A stretch of DNA of 64,000 nt from Amborella trichopoda (Eukaryota > Streptophyta > Magnoliopsida > Amborellales > Amborellaceae), in NCBI RefSeq assembly GCF_000471905.2, contig NW_006498192.1:587139-651138 (forward strand). Reading direction: 5' to 3'. Of the stretch, positions 55,820-64,000 are shown in pieces; the stretch's first letter is position 1, and each line of letters begins with the position of its first letter. The position numbers were made by a program, and so were the translations under genes. The notes beneath the pieces are model-generated. The model had not been told where the DNA came from, ran no database searches, and saw only the letters and a program-made list of their open reading frames with translations.

Positions 55820-58800
55820 TTGGAAGATATTTTTCATCATCATGGGTCCCCTCGGTCAATAAAGCCTAACAAACAGTGGAAATTTTGAAAGTCTCAAAAT
55901 AGCCCCAGAACTGGTCAAGATCTTCATAAGGACTCTCAAAAGTCTTCTTTCAAGTTACGTCACATTCCGACATGTCTAAGGCAGTGCAGACTGAGAAACG
56001 ATTTCAGCAGAATTAGCCTCTAGCACTTTGAAACAGACCCTATAACTAGAATTATATTTTTGATGCATCAAATTCCTATGGGACCATCTCCATTGGATCT
56101 GACACGGTTGAAAACCTCTAGGAGTCAAATTTCAGCTTAAATGGACATTCCAGGAAGAAGTTATAAGTAAACGAGCGAAATAGGAGGAGTCACACATTAT
56201 TCCCGTGCAGCCACCTTGCAACTAAACTCCATTAAAGGGACAGTCACGAACAGTGACTTTCGACGCTCATATCTCACCCGTCTTGAGTCAGGTCAAGTTC
56301 AAATTTTGTGAGCATGTTCCTCTCGTCAAGACGAGCATTTTGATATGTGGCATGCCCCGTGATGAAGCCCGAGCACCAAGAAAAGGTAGAGAGAAGATAG
56401 TAATCCATGAAGAAAGTTGCAGGAAAATCAACAATGTTGCACCTAGCTTGAGCAACCAAACCACACCGCTCACGTACCCAATCGATGTAAAATTAGTTTC
56501 ATCGCGTGCGTAAGATCTACGGCTATCTCTAGTCCAAACCCCGTACATGATGAATGATCAGATTCAGCACACAAAGCCGATGAGATGACTGTAAATTTTC
56601 GCACCGCAATTCCATATTCCGGCCAAAACTCCAAAGTTGCAAATCTTCGTCCAGACACATAATCGACTTGCGTTTGTTGCCACACGATCGTGACGGCATG
56701 CTCAGTGTGATCCAGCAAAGAAATCGTAAAAAAAAAAATCAAGGAACAAGCCCATTATTGATCCAAAGTTTCATGATTCATCCAAATTTTAAGGCGCATG
56801 ATCGTGCTCTAAAAACACGATCCATGGCTCGAAGTTGGTATCAAATCAATCGTCATATCGAGCCCTACAAGTAAAAAAATCATCTTTCTATCAAATGGGC
56901 ATCAAAACAACCCCGGATCATCCATGAAAAATCACACGCGTTCAAGGGCAGCACAGCAACTGTTTTGGTATTCCACAAATTGTTAAAAAGGGGCAAATAT
57001 GTCATTTTGTACCCTATTTTTCCATTTCTTTTAATTCAATTAAATCTTAATTTTCAGCAATTAGGTTTAATTTTAATCAATCCACCCATGTTTGGGTACA
57101 ATTCTATATACACCATGTACTATCATTACACGCACACCCTTCTTCATTCATTCGCCAAGGAGAACTTTGCTTAATAAAATTTCTCTTTCTTCTCATTGTT
57201 GGGTCACGTTTGGAGAGAGAGAAATTTCTTCTCATTGTTAGGTCACGTTTGGAGAGAGAGAGAGAGAGAAAGGAGAGAGAAACTTTTGGATTGGTACCCT
57301 AAGCTCAAGGTAAATCTTCTCTCTCTTCTTTTCTGTCTTCTTTTTCTACTTCGTCTGAGCTTCTCTCAGAGGCCATGCACGGCAGTGGCAGTGCCGTGCA
57401 TGCCTCTTTCCTTCTTCCCTTCTTGTGGTTTCACAGGTCACGCATGGCAATGGCAGCACCATGCGCGAGCTTCTTTCTTCCTCCTTTTCGTTCATCTCTA
57501 TCTCTTAGCGTGGTTTGCAGACTTCGTTGCTCATTGCCGTCCGCAAATGTGTTCTCGACGCCTCAGTGGGGAGCACAGACGGTGAAGCCCATTGCCACCT
57601 GCAGGGATCTTCTCCTGTTGCGCTCCTATCCCAGACGGCGATGCCTATCGCAGACGGCGATACCTATCTCCGCCCATGAAGGGTCGCATCAATACCTATT
57701 ACCGTGTGCAAGCTCCTCTCTTACGCCCTCTGCCTATCGCAGACGGCGATGCCCATCGCTGCCCCTAGCGATAACTATCGCCATACGAGAGCTTTCTTCG
57801 TACACTCAGTGCCTATCGCCGTCCCCAAGCTTTCTTCATGTGCTCTATGCCTGTCCCCGTCTGTGAGCTTTCTTTGTGCGCTTGGTGTCTATCGTCGTCT
57901 GCAAGCCTCCTTCATGCACTCAGTGCCTCTCGCCGTACGCAGGCACCTCTCTGTGTCCCACGACTATCGTCACGTGCTTCACAAGAAGCTATCGCCTCCC
58001 GCAAAGGGATGTGCTGCCTTCTCACATTGCCCACGACGATGCCTAACGCTACTTGTAGCTCACTGAACGCCCCCTTTTGCAGTGAGCAGTAGTGTCCAGC
58101 ACCATCGAGACCTCTTCCCTTTGTCGTCTCGTGCCTTCTCCTCATTCTCTTCCCTTCTCACTTAGCTGAGGGTAGACTCGGTCTAGCGTTGCCATAACGG
58201 TCTGACTGTCGAGCAGTATTGTCGTCGTGCTGGTCCTGAGTATCATGCTCGTTTTGCTGCTACGCCAAATTAGGACAGTCATATCGACCTTAGTTTCGAG
58301 TAATACTGTCGTTGTGCCGGTCTAAGTTACCATGCCCGTCTTGCTACCACTCTAAGTCAGTCATTGCACTAGTCCAGCTATCATGCTAGTCATGTCTCCT
58401 TGTCGATCCCCCTCTTCTTTTCTCCTCTCATTCGAACCTTCTTCTTTTCATCAACCTAGCTTCCCACCTTTTCATTTCATATGAAGGTGCATTACCCTAA
58501 CACAAGGGTGGGTCCTTCGACCCACTTGTCTTGCAAATTAACCATATTAGTGTTGTGCAAAAAACAATGAGATTGCTGGTAAAGGGAGGTGATTTCGAAA
58601 CAGCTGAAGAAGCAGTTGGGGGGCTTTCCGTCGTGATCTAAGAGGGCACCCAAGCGAGTCAGCCCGAGTAAGTCACGGACCCAGGTGAGGTTGGTTCCCA
58701 CCTCACATCCAAAATTCCTCTCTCACTAGTTGGACACTTGCCCTTGTTTTATGAATGAGGTTTCCGAGAGAGCGATATCAAGTCCCCGGTTTTCTGAACT

Positions 58801-58859
58801 CGAGACACATGTCACCCGATCACCTAGATCAGGGAAGGTGAGATCGAGGTACCTAACCA
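55820..58859 (+). repeat. 3' LTR of element B
   Basis: Starts about TTGGAAGATATTTTTCATC (first bases uncertain, 55815-55820) and ends ACCTAACCA; no PBS follows. TATA CTATATA at 57104, AATAAA at 57173, GGTAAATC at 57309. A 40-bp segment (TTCTTCTCATTGTTGGGTCA) is tandemly duplicated at about 57188-57258, absent in the 5' copy. By eye more than one base in ten differs from the 5' LTR in U3. Confidence 0.85.
57374..57402 (+). repeat. Perfect hairpin in R/U5 of element B 3' LTR
   Basis: CATGCACGGCA (57374-57384) and TGCCGTGCATG (57392-57402), an 11-bp stem with a 7-base loop. Confidence 0.8.
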
Positions 58860-59189
58860 GTGAGTTTGCATTCATGGTCGGGTTTCCCTAGAGAGGTGTA
58901 TTGCTTCATCGTTAGATCACCCCATATCCCTACACACGAAACTAGGTTCCCGAACGACTCCTGGTCGGTGTAGATTTTTCAAAAACTTCGAAAAAAAACA
59001 ATATTTTGATGCGTGTGATTAGTGTATATAAGCCAAACTCGGTCGTGTGTGTGTAATGAGAGGTCAAAGAGACACATGCAAAAGACAACCTAAAATCTAA
59101 TGCAAGATAAGCATGGAAAAGATCCAGTTTTAATTTAAGATATGATCTAAAGAAATCTAAACTAGCAGATAAAATAAAGCAAGATTAAA

Positions 59190-60420
59190 TCAGAGATGAT
59201 AAACTCTAATCTACCAAGATAAAGTAAGAGAAAATCGTTTTTGAATTTTTATCTATTTGAGAAGAGAAGATAAAGACAATTTAAAGAGACAGGGATGATT
59301 TTAGAAAAAAGATAAGGATGGATCTCAAAAGATAAAGACGAATCTAAAAAATAAATATAAATCTAATGAAATATTGATGATCTAAATAAGATAAAGATGA
59401 CCTAAAGAGATAAATATGACCTAAAGAGATAAATATACTCTAAAAGATATGGAGATGAATTTTAAAGAGATAAATATACTTTGAAAGGATATGGAAATAA
59501 ATTTCAAGAGATAAATATGCTCTAAAGATATTGAGATGCATCTAAAGAGATAAATATACTCTAAAAGTGATGGAGATGAATCTAAAGAGATAAATATGCT
59601 CTAAAGAGATGAGAATGAATTTAAAGAGATAACTATGCTCTAAAGATATGGAGATGAATCTAAAGAGATAAATATGCTCTAAAAAATATGGAGGTGAATC
59701 TAAAGAGATAAATATTCTCTAAAGAGATGAGAATGAATCTTAAGAAACAAATATTCTCTAAAGAGATGAGAATGAATCTAAAGAGATAAATATGCCCTAA
59801 AGATATGGAGATGAATCTAAAAACATAAATATGATCAAAAAGATATGGAGGTGAACCTAAAGAGATAAATATGCTCTAAAGAGATAAGAATGAATATATA
59901 GAGATAAATATGCGCTAAAGAGATGAGAATGAATCTAAAAGAGATAAATATACTCTAAAGAGATGAGAATATAAAAGAGATAAATATGCTCCAAAGAGAT
60001 GAGAATGAATCTAAAAGAGATAAATATGCTCTAAAAAAAATGAAAATGAATCTAAAAGAGATAAATATGCTCTAAAATATATGGAGATGAATCTAAAGAG
60101 AAAAAATGCTCTAAAACGATGGGAATGAATCTAAAACGATAAATATGATCTAAAAAGATGAAGCTGAATCTAAAGAGATAAATATACTCTAAAGATATGG
60201 AAAAGAATCTAAAAAGATAAATGCTCTAAAGAGATGAGAAAGAATCTAATGAGATAAATATACTCTAAAGATATGATAATGAATCTAAAGAGATAAATAT
60301 GCTTCAAAATATATGGATGATCTAAAAAGATAGAGATTTACTTGAAAAGAAAAACATGGGTTAAAAGATAGAGATGAATCTAAAAAGAGAGAAATAAATC
60401 TAAAAAAGATAGAGATGATA
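59190..60420. repeat. AT-rich minisatellite in the leader of D, unit about 38-39 bp, about 25 units
   Basis: Units AGAGATAAATATGCTCTAAA plus GAGATGAGAATGAATCTAA; two alternating half-units (GATAAATATGC and GATGAGAATGAAT). The best ordered part is 59340-60330. No open frame. Confidence 0.85.
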
Positions 60421-60595
60421 AAATCTAGCCTAGGAAAGAATAACTTTTTTTCGAATCTATTTTTTTGTTTTTGGAATTTTCTTAATTAATTTTTTTTTAT
60501 TTTATAGAAAGAAAAATAGGGAGACTAAGCATGTCAAAATCACCGAAATGGTAGGGAAATTGATGACGGGCTGCTGAAAAATTTTCTGGGCACCT

Positions 60596-60925
60596 ACAGG
60601 ACACGGGGCTTGTCGGGCAGCACAACACAGGAGTATCGAGCAAATATGTAGGACACGGGGTCTGTCGGTCTTCACAGCATGGGAGTGTTAGGCAAATATG
60701 TACGACACGGGGCATGTCAGGCTGCACGACACGAGAAGTGTCAGGCAAATATGCATGACACGGGGAGTGTCAAAAAAAATATTCACAACACGAGGAGTGT
60801 CAAGCAAATATGCACGACACGATGAATGTCGAGCAAATATGTATAACACAAGGAGTGTCTGGCAAATATGCACGGCACAAGGCGTGTCGAGCTGCACGAC
60901 ACGGGACATGTCAGGCAAAGTAGTG
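60596..60925. repeat. Palindromic array GACACGGGGNGTGTC in the leader of D
   Basis: About ten units of 30-36 bp: GACACGGGGAGTGTC plus AGGCAAATATGCAC. Each unit has GACAC..GTGTC inverted repeats. Similar words occur at 30935-31020 and, as CACACCACATGTCGGGCAG, in the LTR at 61870-61950. Confidence 0.75.
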
Positions 60926-61090
60926 AGCCCGGATTGAAATTCCAGAATCTCATGATGTTTTTTGGTGTTTTTATGACGCTTTTTAGACTTCTTTTTTTTT
61001 TTGGATTTGTTTCTCCTTAAACATGGACTGTAAAATTTTCAGAAAAAAAAAATTTAATGCAGAAAATACAGATTTAGAAGCTTTTAAGAT

Positions 61091-61108
61091 GCCCCACAGT
61101 AGGCGCCA
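61091..61108 (-). other. Primer-binding site of element D
   Basis: Minus-strand TGGCGCCTACTGTGGGGC. It resembles TGGCGCCCACCGTGGGGC, common in Tat elements such as RIRE2 as I remember, and differs clearly from the tRNA-Arg type of A, B and C. I do not name the tRNA. Confidence 0.7.
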
Positions 61109-61111
61109 AAC

Positions 61112-62198
61112 TGTTTATACTCCAATCCATGCCGATCTTTGGATGAGATCTGCTCAAATCTTAGCAAAACTTTTGTGAGTAGGGTTGCTCAAAATATGGG
61201 CCCAAGAATGGCACATATCTATTTAGATCTAATCCTTTCTTGGATCCAGTGGTAGTGCCAGCTTCCATATCTGTTTAATTTGCATTAAAAACTCTTTGAA
61301 AACTTTATAAACCAAAAATAATAGAAAATACAGGAAATGAAATTAAAGGAAAATTAACTAAAATTGAAGAAGGAAAGGGAACTTACCTCTGGGGACACGG
61401 AACCCGCAGTTTCGGGCTTGGATCAGACCGTTCTTCTTATTTGCACTACCTTGTCTTTTAGATGCCTATGCATGCTGGAATCAGTAGATCTAAAGTATTT
61501 TTACCTAGATCTAGGGCTCTAAGATAGGAGAAAAAGCTGGGAAAATTTTTGTAGTGTCCACTAGTAAGTTTTCTAAGGTTTTTGGAGGCTCCTAAGCTGG
61601 AATTTTCTAAGGGGGGGACTATTTTCAAGTATTTTTTGGCTATTTTTCTAATTTGTAGTATTTTTTAATCACTTTTCTGATATATTTTTGGGTTCTAGAG
61701 GGGGTATTTATAGGATTCAATTGGTGGATTTTTTCTGATTTTTTTTTAATTTCTTGCGAATTGTTTTGGATTTATCTTAACCGTTTTGGCTTTATCTATT
61801 AAAGAAAACACGTTTTTACTGCATCATCAGGAGTGACTGGGCTAGTGACGAGCTTTGGGGGCCTACCCAGCACACCACATGTCGGGCAGTCCTGCCCAAC
61901 GCACCGTGTGTCGGGCTGCCCAACACACCCTTGTCGGGCAGCTGACACTGGCCCACTAAGCAAGGACCAATTGATTATTTTTTGGATTGTTTTATCCGTT
62001 GGTCCGATTCAGATGATTCTTAGACAGTTGGGAAGCTCTTGATGTCTAATTCGACTTGAGTTAGGTTTTAGGAAGTTTCAGAGCAATTATATTGGGTTTA
62101 GGTTGCCTATGGTCTACTAGGGTTTTTGTGGTCCTTTGAACTCAAAATCGAAGTTTTTAGGAATTCCCTTAGCCAAAATTTCGAAGGGGATGTCTACA
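61112..62198 (-). repeat. 5' LTR of element D
   Basis: Minus strand: starts TGTAGACATCCCCTTCGAA at 62198 and ends GGAGTATAAACA at 61112, three bases before the PBS; TG..CA ends. TATA box CCTATAAATACCCCC at 61716-61702 (minus). About 1.09 kb, a third of the A/B/C LTR. No second copy is seen in the window. Confidence 0.65.
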
Positions 62199-62286
62199 GA
62201 TATTCATGTCTAATCATCATCAAAATCTCTAATTTACGTTTTCTATTACATAAGCCCCGAGTGTTCCAAGATAATAATTTGATCAT
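62199..62286 (-). pseudogene. LINE endonuclease start, interrupted by element D
   Basis: Minus-strand MIKLLSWNTRGLCNRKRK followed by LEILMMIRHEY. The WNxRGL word is the hallmark of the N-terminus of plant L1-type endonucleases (the Asn is catalytic). The frame is cut after about 29 codons exactly at the outer end of D's LTR. 62287-62568 upstream shows no further recognised domain. Confidence 0.65.
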
Positions 62287-62568
62287 TTAGAAATAGAAGA
62301 GTTGTGCCTAGTAGCATATCTGTCTAGCAGACACAGAGTCAGACTCACCAGCCATCGTCTTCTTACCTATGCCACCACTTGTAGAAATAGCACCTCTTTT
62401 TATTGTTGCAATTCTACTGGATGAATCCTTCATCTCCCCTTGCCTTCTGTTTATTATCTTGCTCAATTATCAGGGCTGGGCAGAGCTTTTTGAGAAACAT
62501 TTAACCATTCATTTCATCATAAACTCACTCATCAGAATACATGAGCCAAAAAGCTCAAAAACCAGTTA

Positions 62569-62823
62569 TTACAACTTTATATGAAAGCAAAATAAAGATG
62601 AAAAACAAAAACAAGCACAAAATAAAACATTTAAATTCGCCAAAGCGACAGTTTTAGCAAGTCGATCGGCTTTCATATTTGATTCACGAAAAACATGACC
62701 AAATCTCACATTCAAATCTTCACATTCCACATTCACTTCTCTTACGAAACTATGTAATAGCCAAGGGAAATCAGCTTCTCTCTTTATCCACTTAATTGCA
62801 TTAAGTGAATCTCCTTCGACCAT
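62569..62823 (-). pseudogene. LINE-type RNase H-like domain fragment
   Basis: MVEGDSLNAIKWIKREADFP, LHSFVREVNVECEDLNVRFG, HVFRESNMKADRLAKTVALA. This is the C-terminal half of the RNase H-like domain (RVT_3 type) found at the end of plant L1 ORF2 and of domesticated copies: the D in GDS, then the H/R-E-x-N-x-x-A-D block. The N-terminal half is absent, so it is 5' truncated. Since this C-terminal domain lies upstream of an N-terminal endonuclease on the same strand, two LINE copies are likely. Confidence 0.75.
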
Positions 62824-63345
62824 ACCTGATTTGTTAAATTACTTACCTAATTTAACACTCTGAAGCAATGATCTCAACTCCGATCTTGGTAAACGCCCGA
62901 TGCTTCCTACGATCAATCAATTACATCAGAAATCAATTCAGGTGAAAGCCACTAAGTATGTGTAAGGTTCAAAGCAAAATCGGATTACTCGTCTCATCTC
63001 TCACAACCATGTTAACCCAACAACGACAACAAATAAACAATATTGAGAAAATATTACTTAAATCCTCAAACCACCTCACAAAATCAATTAAGTGGCATTC
63101 ACTTTTTATGATTAACTACAAAATAAAAATATTTCTTTGCAAATTTTCCAAATTACACTTATTTAGTTTTGAGGATCTTGAACGACAAAGGCATTTTGAT
63201 AATGTAGCTTCAAATTTGCTGGGGATAAATGAAACGATGACAATATCCCTGGCTGTTAAGGTTAGAAAAATGGAACAAGGGTTTACCATAGAAAAAGTGC
63301 GTTCCGCATCGCTAACCCGCATTGCTAACCCTAAATAGTCTGTGG
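62824..63345. other. Unassigned sequence between LINE and hAT remnants
   Basis: A 126-codon plus-strand frame (62958-63338) exists but shows no domain, and the opposite strand is also partly open. Nothing recognised. Confidence 0.3.
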
Positions 63346-64000
63346 CAATGGTTTAAAAAACGGATCGGTGATCCGAATCGGGCTTCCAAAAAACCGATCC
63401 GGATCGGCGAATCGGCGATCCGGATCGGGAATCAGGTGAATCGGTCAGAATAAAACTTAAAAAAAATCCGAAAAAATTATTAAAATTCATTATAAATATT
63501 GTTTTTTAGGAATTCAATAAGAAATGAGAGTACTCCATTAAGAATTTTCATGTTTTTGAATGAATATGCGAATATTGATATGTTCTTTCCCTGCATGAAC
63601 CACCATTCAGCATTTAATTTACATCACACAAAAGGATAAACATATAATTATCATGGAATAAGTATATCAACATACATGGACTACAATAAAGCATAAAATT
63701 AGTAACATATGATCTAAAAATAAAATGATAGACGACGTTATTGTTCTTCTTGGCCACGCTGGTGCCATTGATTGAATTCGTTTAACAATTCATTGATTCG
63801 ATCTAAAAACGAATCATCGATATTAGCAAGCGTCTGACTATTCCCAAATCCCTGAGTGTTAGTGTTTTGTTGTGTTCCCAATCTAAAATCCCCGAAGATT
63901 GTCCATCCTTCATGCTCACCTGCATTGTCGTGCTCATCCCTACACTGTTGTTGTTGGGACTCGATGTGTGAATAATATGGCTGGGATAGGGTGGCCTCAT
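63346..64000 (-). mobile_element. Probable hAT DNA transposon, 3' end
   Basis: The inner edge CAATGGTTTAAAAAACGG at 63346 has the form of a plant hAT terminal inverted repeat, followed by dense GATCCGGATCGGCGAATCGG-type palindromic subterminal repeats (63361-63450). A transposase-like C-terminus ends 290 bp inside (63738). The other terminus is off the window, so the call stays tentative. Confidence 0.4.
63738..63998 (-). CDS. C-terminal tail of a probable hAT transposase (partial)
   Basis: A frame open from the window edge to a TAA at 63738 (86 codons): SQPYYSHIESQQQQCRDEHD, EGWTIFGDFRLGTQQNTNTQ, DDSFLDRINELLNEFNQWHQ, RGQEEQ. No stop or shift in what is visible. The Gln/Asn-rich tail alone does not prove identity; the call relies on position near hAT-like terminal and subterminal repeats. 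An overlapping frame starting with ATG at 64000 is a shadow. Confidence 0.35.
   Translation of the reverse strand, partial: EATLSQPYYSHIESQQQQCRDEHDNAGEHEGWTIFGDFRLGTQQNTNTQGFGNSQTLANIDDSFLDRINELLNEFNQWHQRGQEEQ

Larger units (their letters stand above)
43116..58859 (+). mobile_element. Element B: LTR retrotransposon related to A, both LTRs present, nested in element D
   Basis: About 15.7 kb: 5' LTR 43116-46086, PBS, pre-gag region, a 350-bp run of N, gag with two knuckles, KVLxIP domain, an antisense gene remnant, tandem repeats, 3' LTR about 55820-58859. No RT, RNase H or integrase; the protease core and linker are deleted too. Flanks on both sides belong to D's leader. The five bases before (ATGGG) and after (GTGAG) are not a clean target-site duplication. 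The two LTRs differ by many substitutions and indels, so the insertion is old. Confidence 0.8.
58860..62198 (-). mobile_element. Element D, right part: leader, PBS and 5' LTR
   Basis: Continuation of D after the nested element B: a repeat-filled leader (58860-61090), PBS (61091-61108) and 5' LTR (61112-62198). The link to the left part rests on orientation, position, the expected order (LTR, PBS, leader, gag), and GACAC/GTGTC motifs shared with 30935-31020. It is not proven by a duplicated target site. Confidence 0.6.

Noticed and set aside
59190-60420. Regular repeats that recall a CRISPR array
   Set aside because: Contiguous degenerate minisatellite, no unique spacers, eukaryotic context.
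62958-63338. 126-codon plus-strand frame
   Set aside because: Both strands partly open, no recognisable domain; chance frame likely.
1-64000. tRNA, rRNA or intact host genes
   Set aside because: I looked for conserved tRNA-like cores and long clean exons and recognised none; short non-coding RNAs could be missed by eye.

Overview
The window looks like transposable-element-rich heterochromatin of a flowering plant. I recognise no intact host gene. Nearly all of it can be read as nested, decayed Ty3/gypsy LTR retrotransposons of the Tat/Ogre type, plus LINE and probable hAT fragments at the right edge. The plant assignment rests on Tat-type gag/protease/integrase motifs, a primer-binding site matching plant tRNA-Arg, and antisense genes with the plant mobile domain (PMD). 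Every coding region carries stops or frameshifts.

Layout. Element C (minus strand, 1-8328) has an LTR at 5287-8328, a PBS, a gag remnant, a linker, a protease and a repeat-rich domain with the peptide K-V-L-x-I-P; it runs off the left edge. 8329-11324 holds GT-rich repeats, an older C-like LTR and a short array. A truncated plus-strand C-type LTR (11325-13023) abuts element A (plus strand, 13024-28484). A has a 3.4 kb LTR with a hairpin minisatellite, PBS, pre-gag ORF, gag with two knuckles, linker, protease, KVLxIP domain, then a PMD gene on the opposite strand and long 3' repeats, but no pol and no visible 3' LTR. A truncated C-type LTR in the opposite orientation (28485-30641) follows.

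Element D (minus strand) occupies 30642-43115 and resumes at 58860-62198. From right to left it has LTR, PBS, repeat-filled leader, gag, protease, reverse transcriptase, two RNase H regions and integrase, followed by PMD-type gene remnants in antisense with likely introns. It is the only element here with pol, and pol is broken. Element B (plus strand, 43116-58859), a sister of A with both LTRs, lies inside D's leader. D's right LTR sits inside the endonuclease start of a LINE. A LINE RNase H piece and a probable hAT 3' end close the window.

Most notable: A, B and C form a family with very long LTRs that codes gag, protease and a KVLxIP domain but never reverse transcriptase or integrase. Such elements would need enzymes in trans, for example from a D-like element. 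A and D carry their own antisense PMD genes, whose job is unknown.
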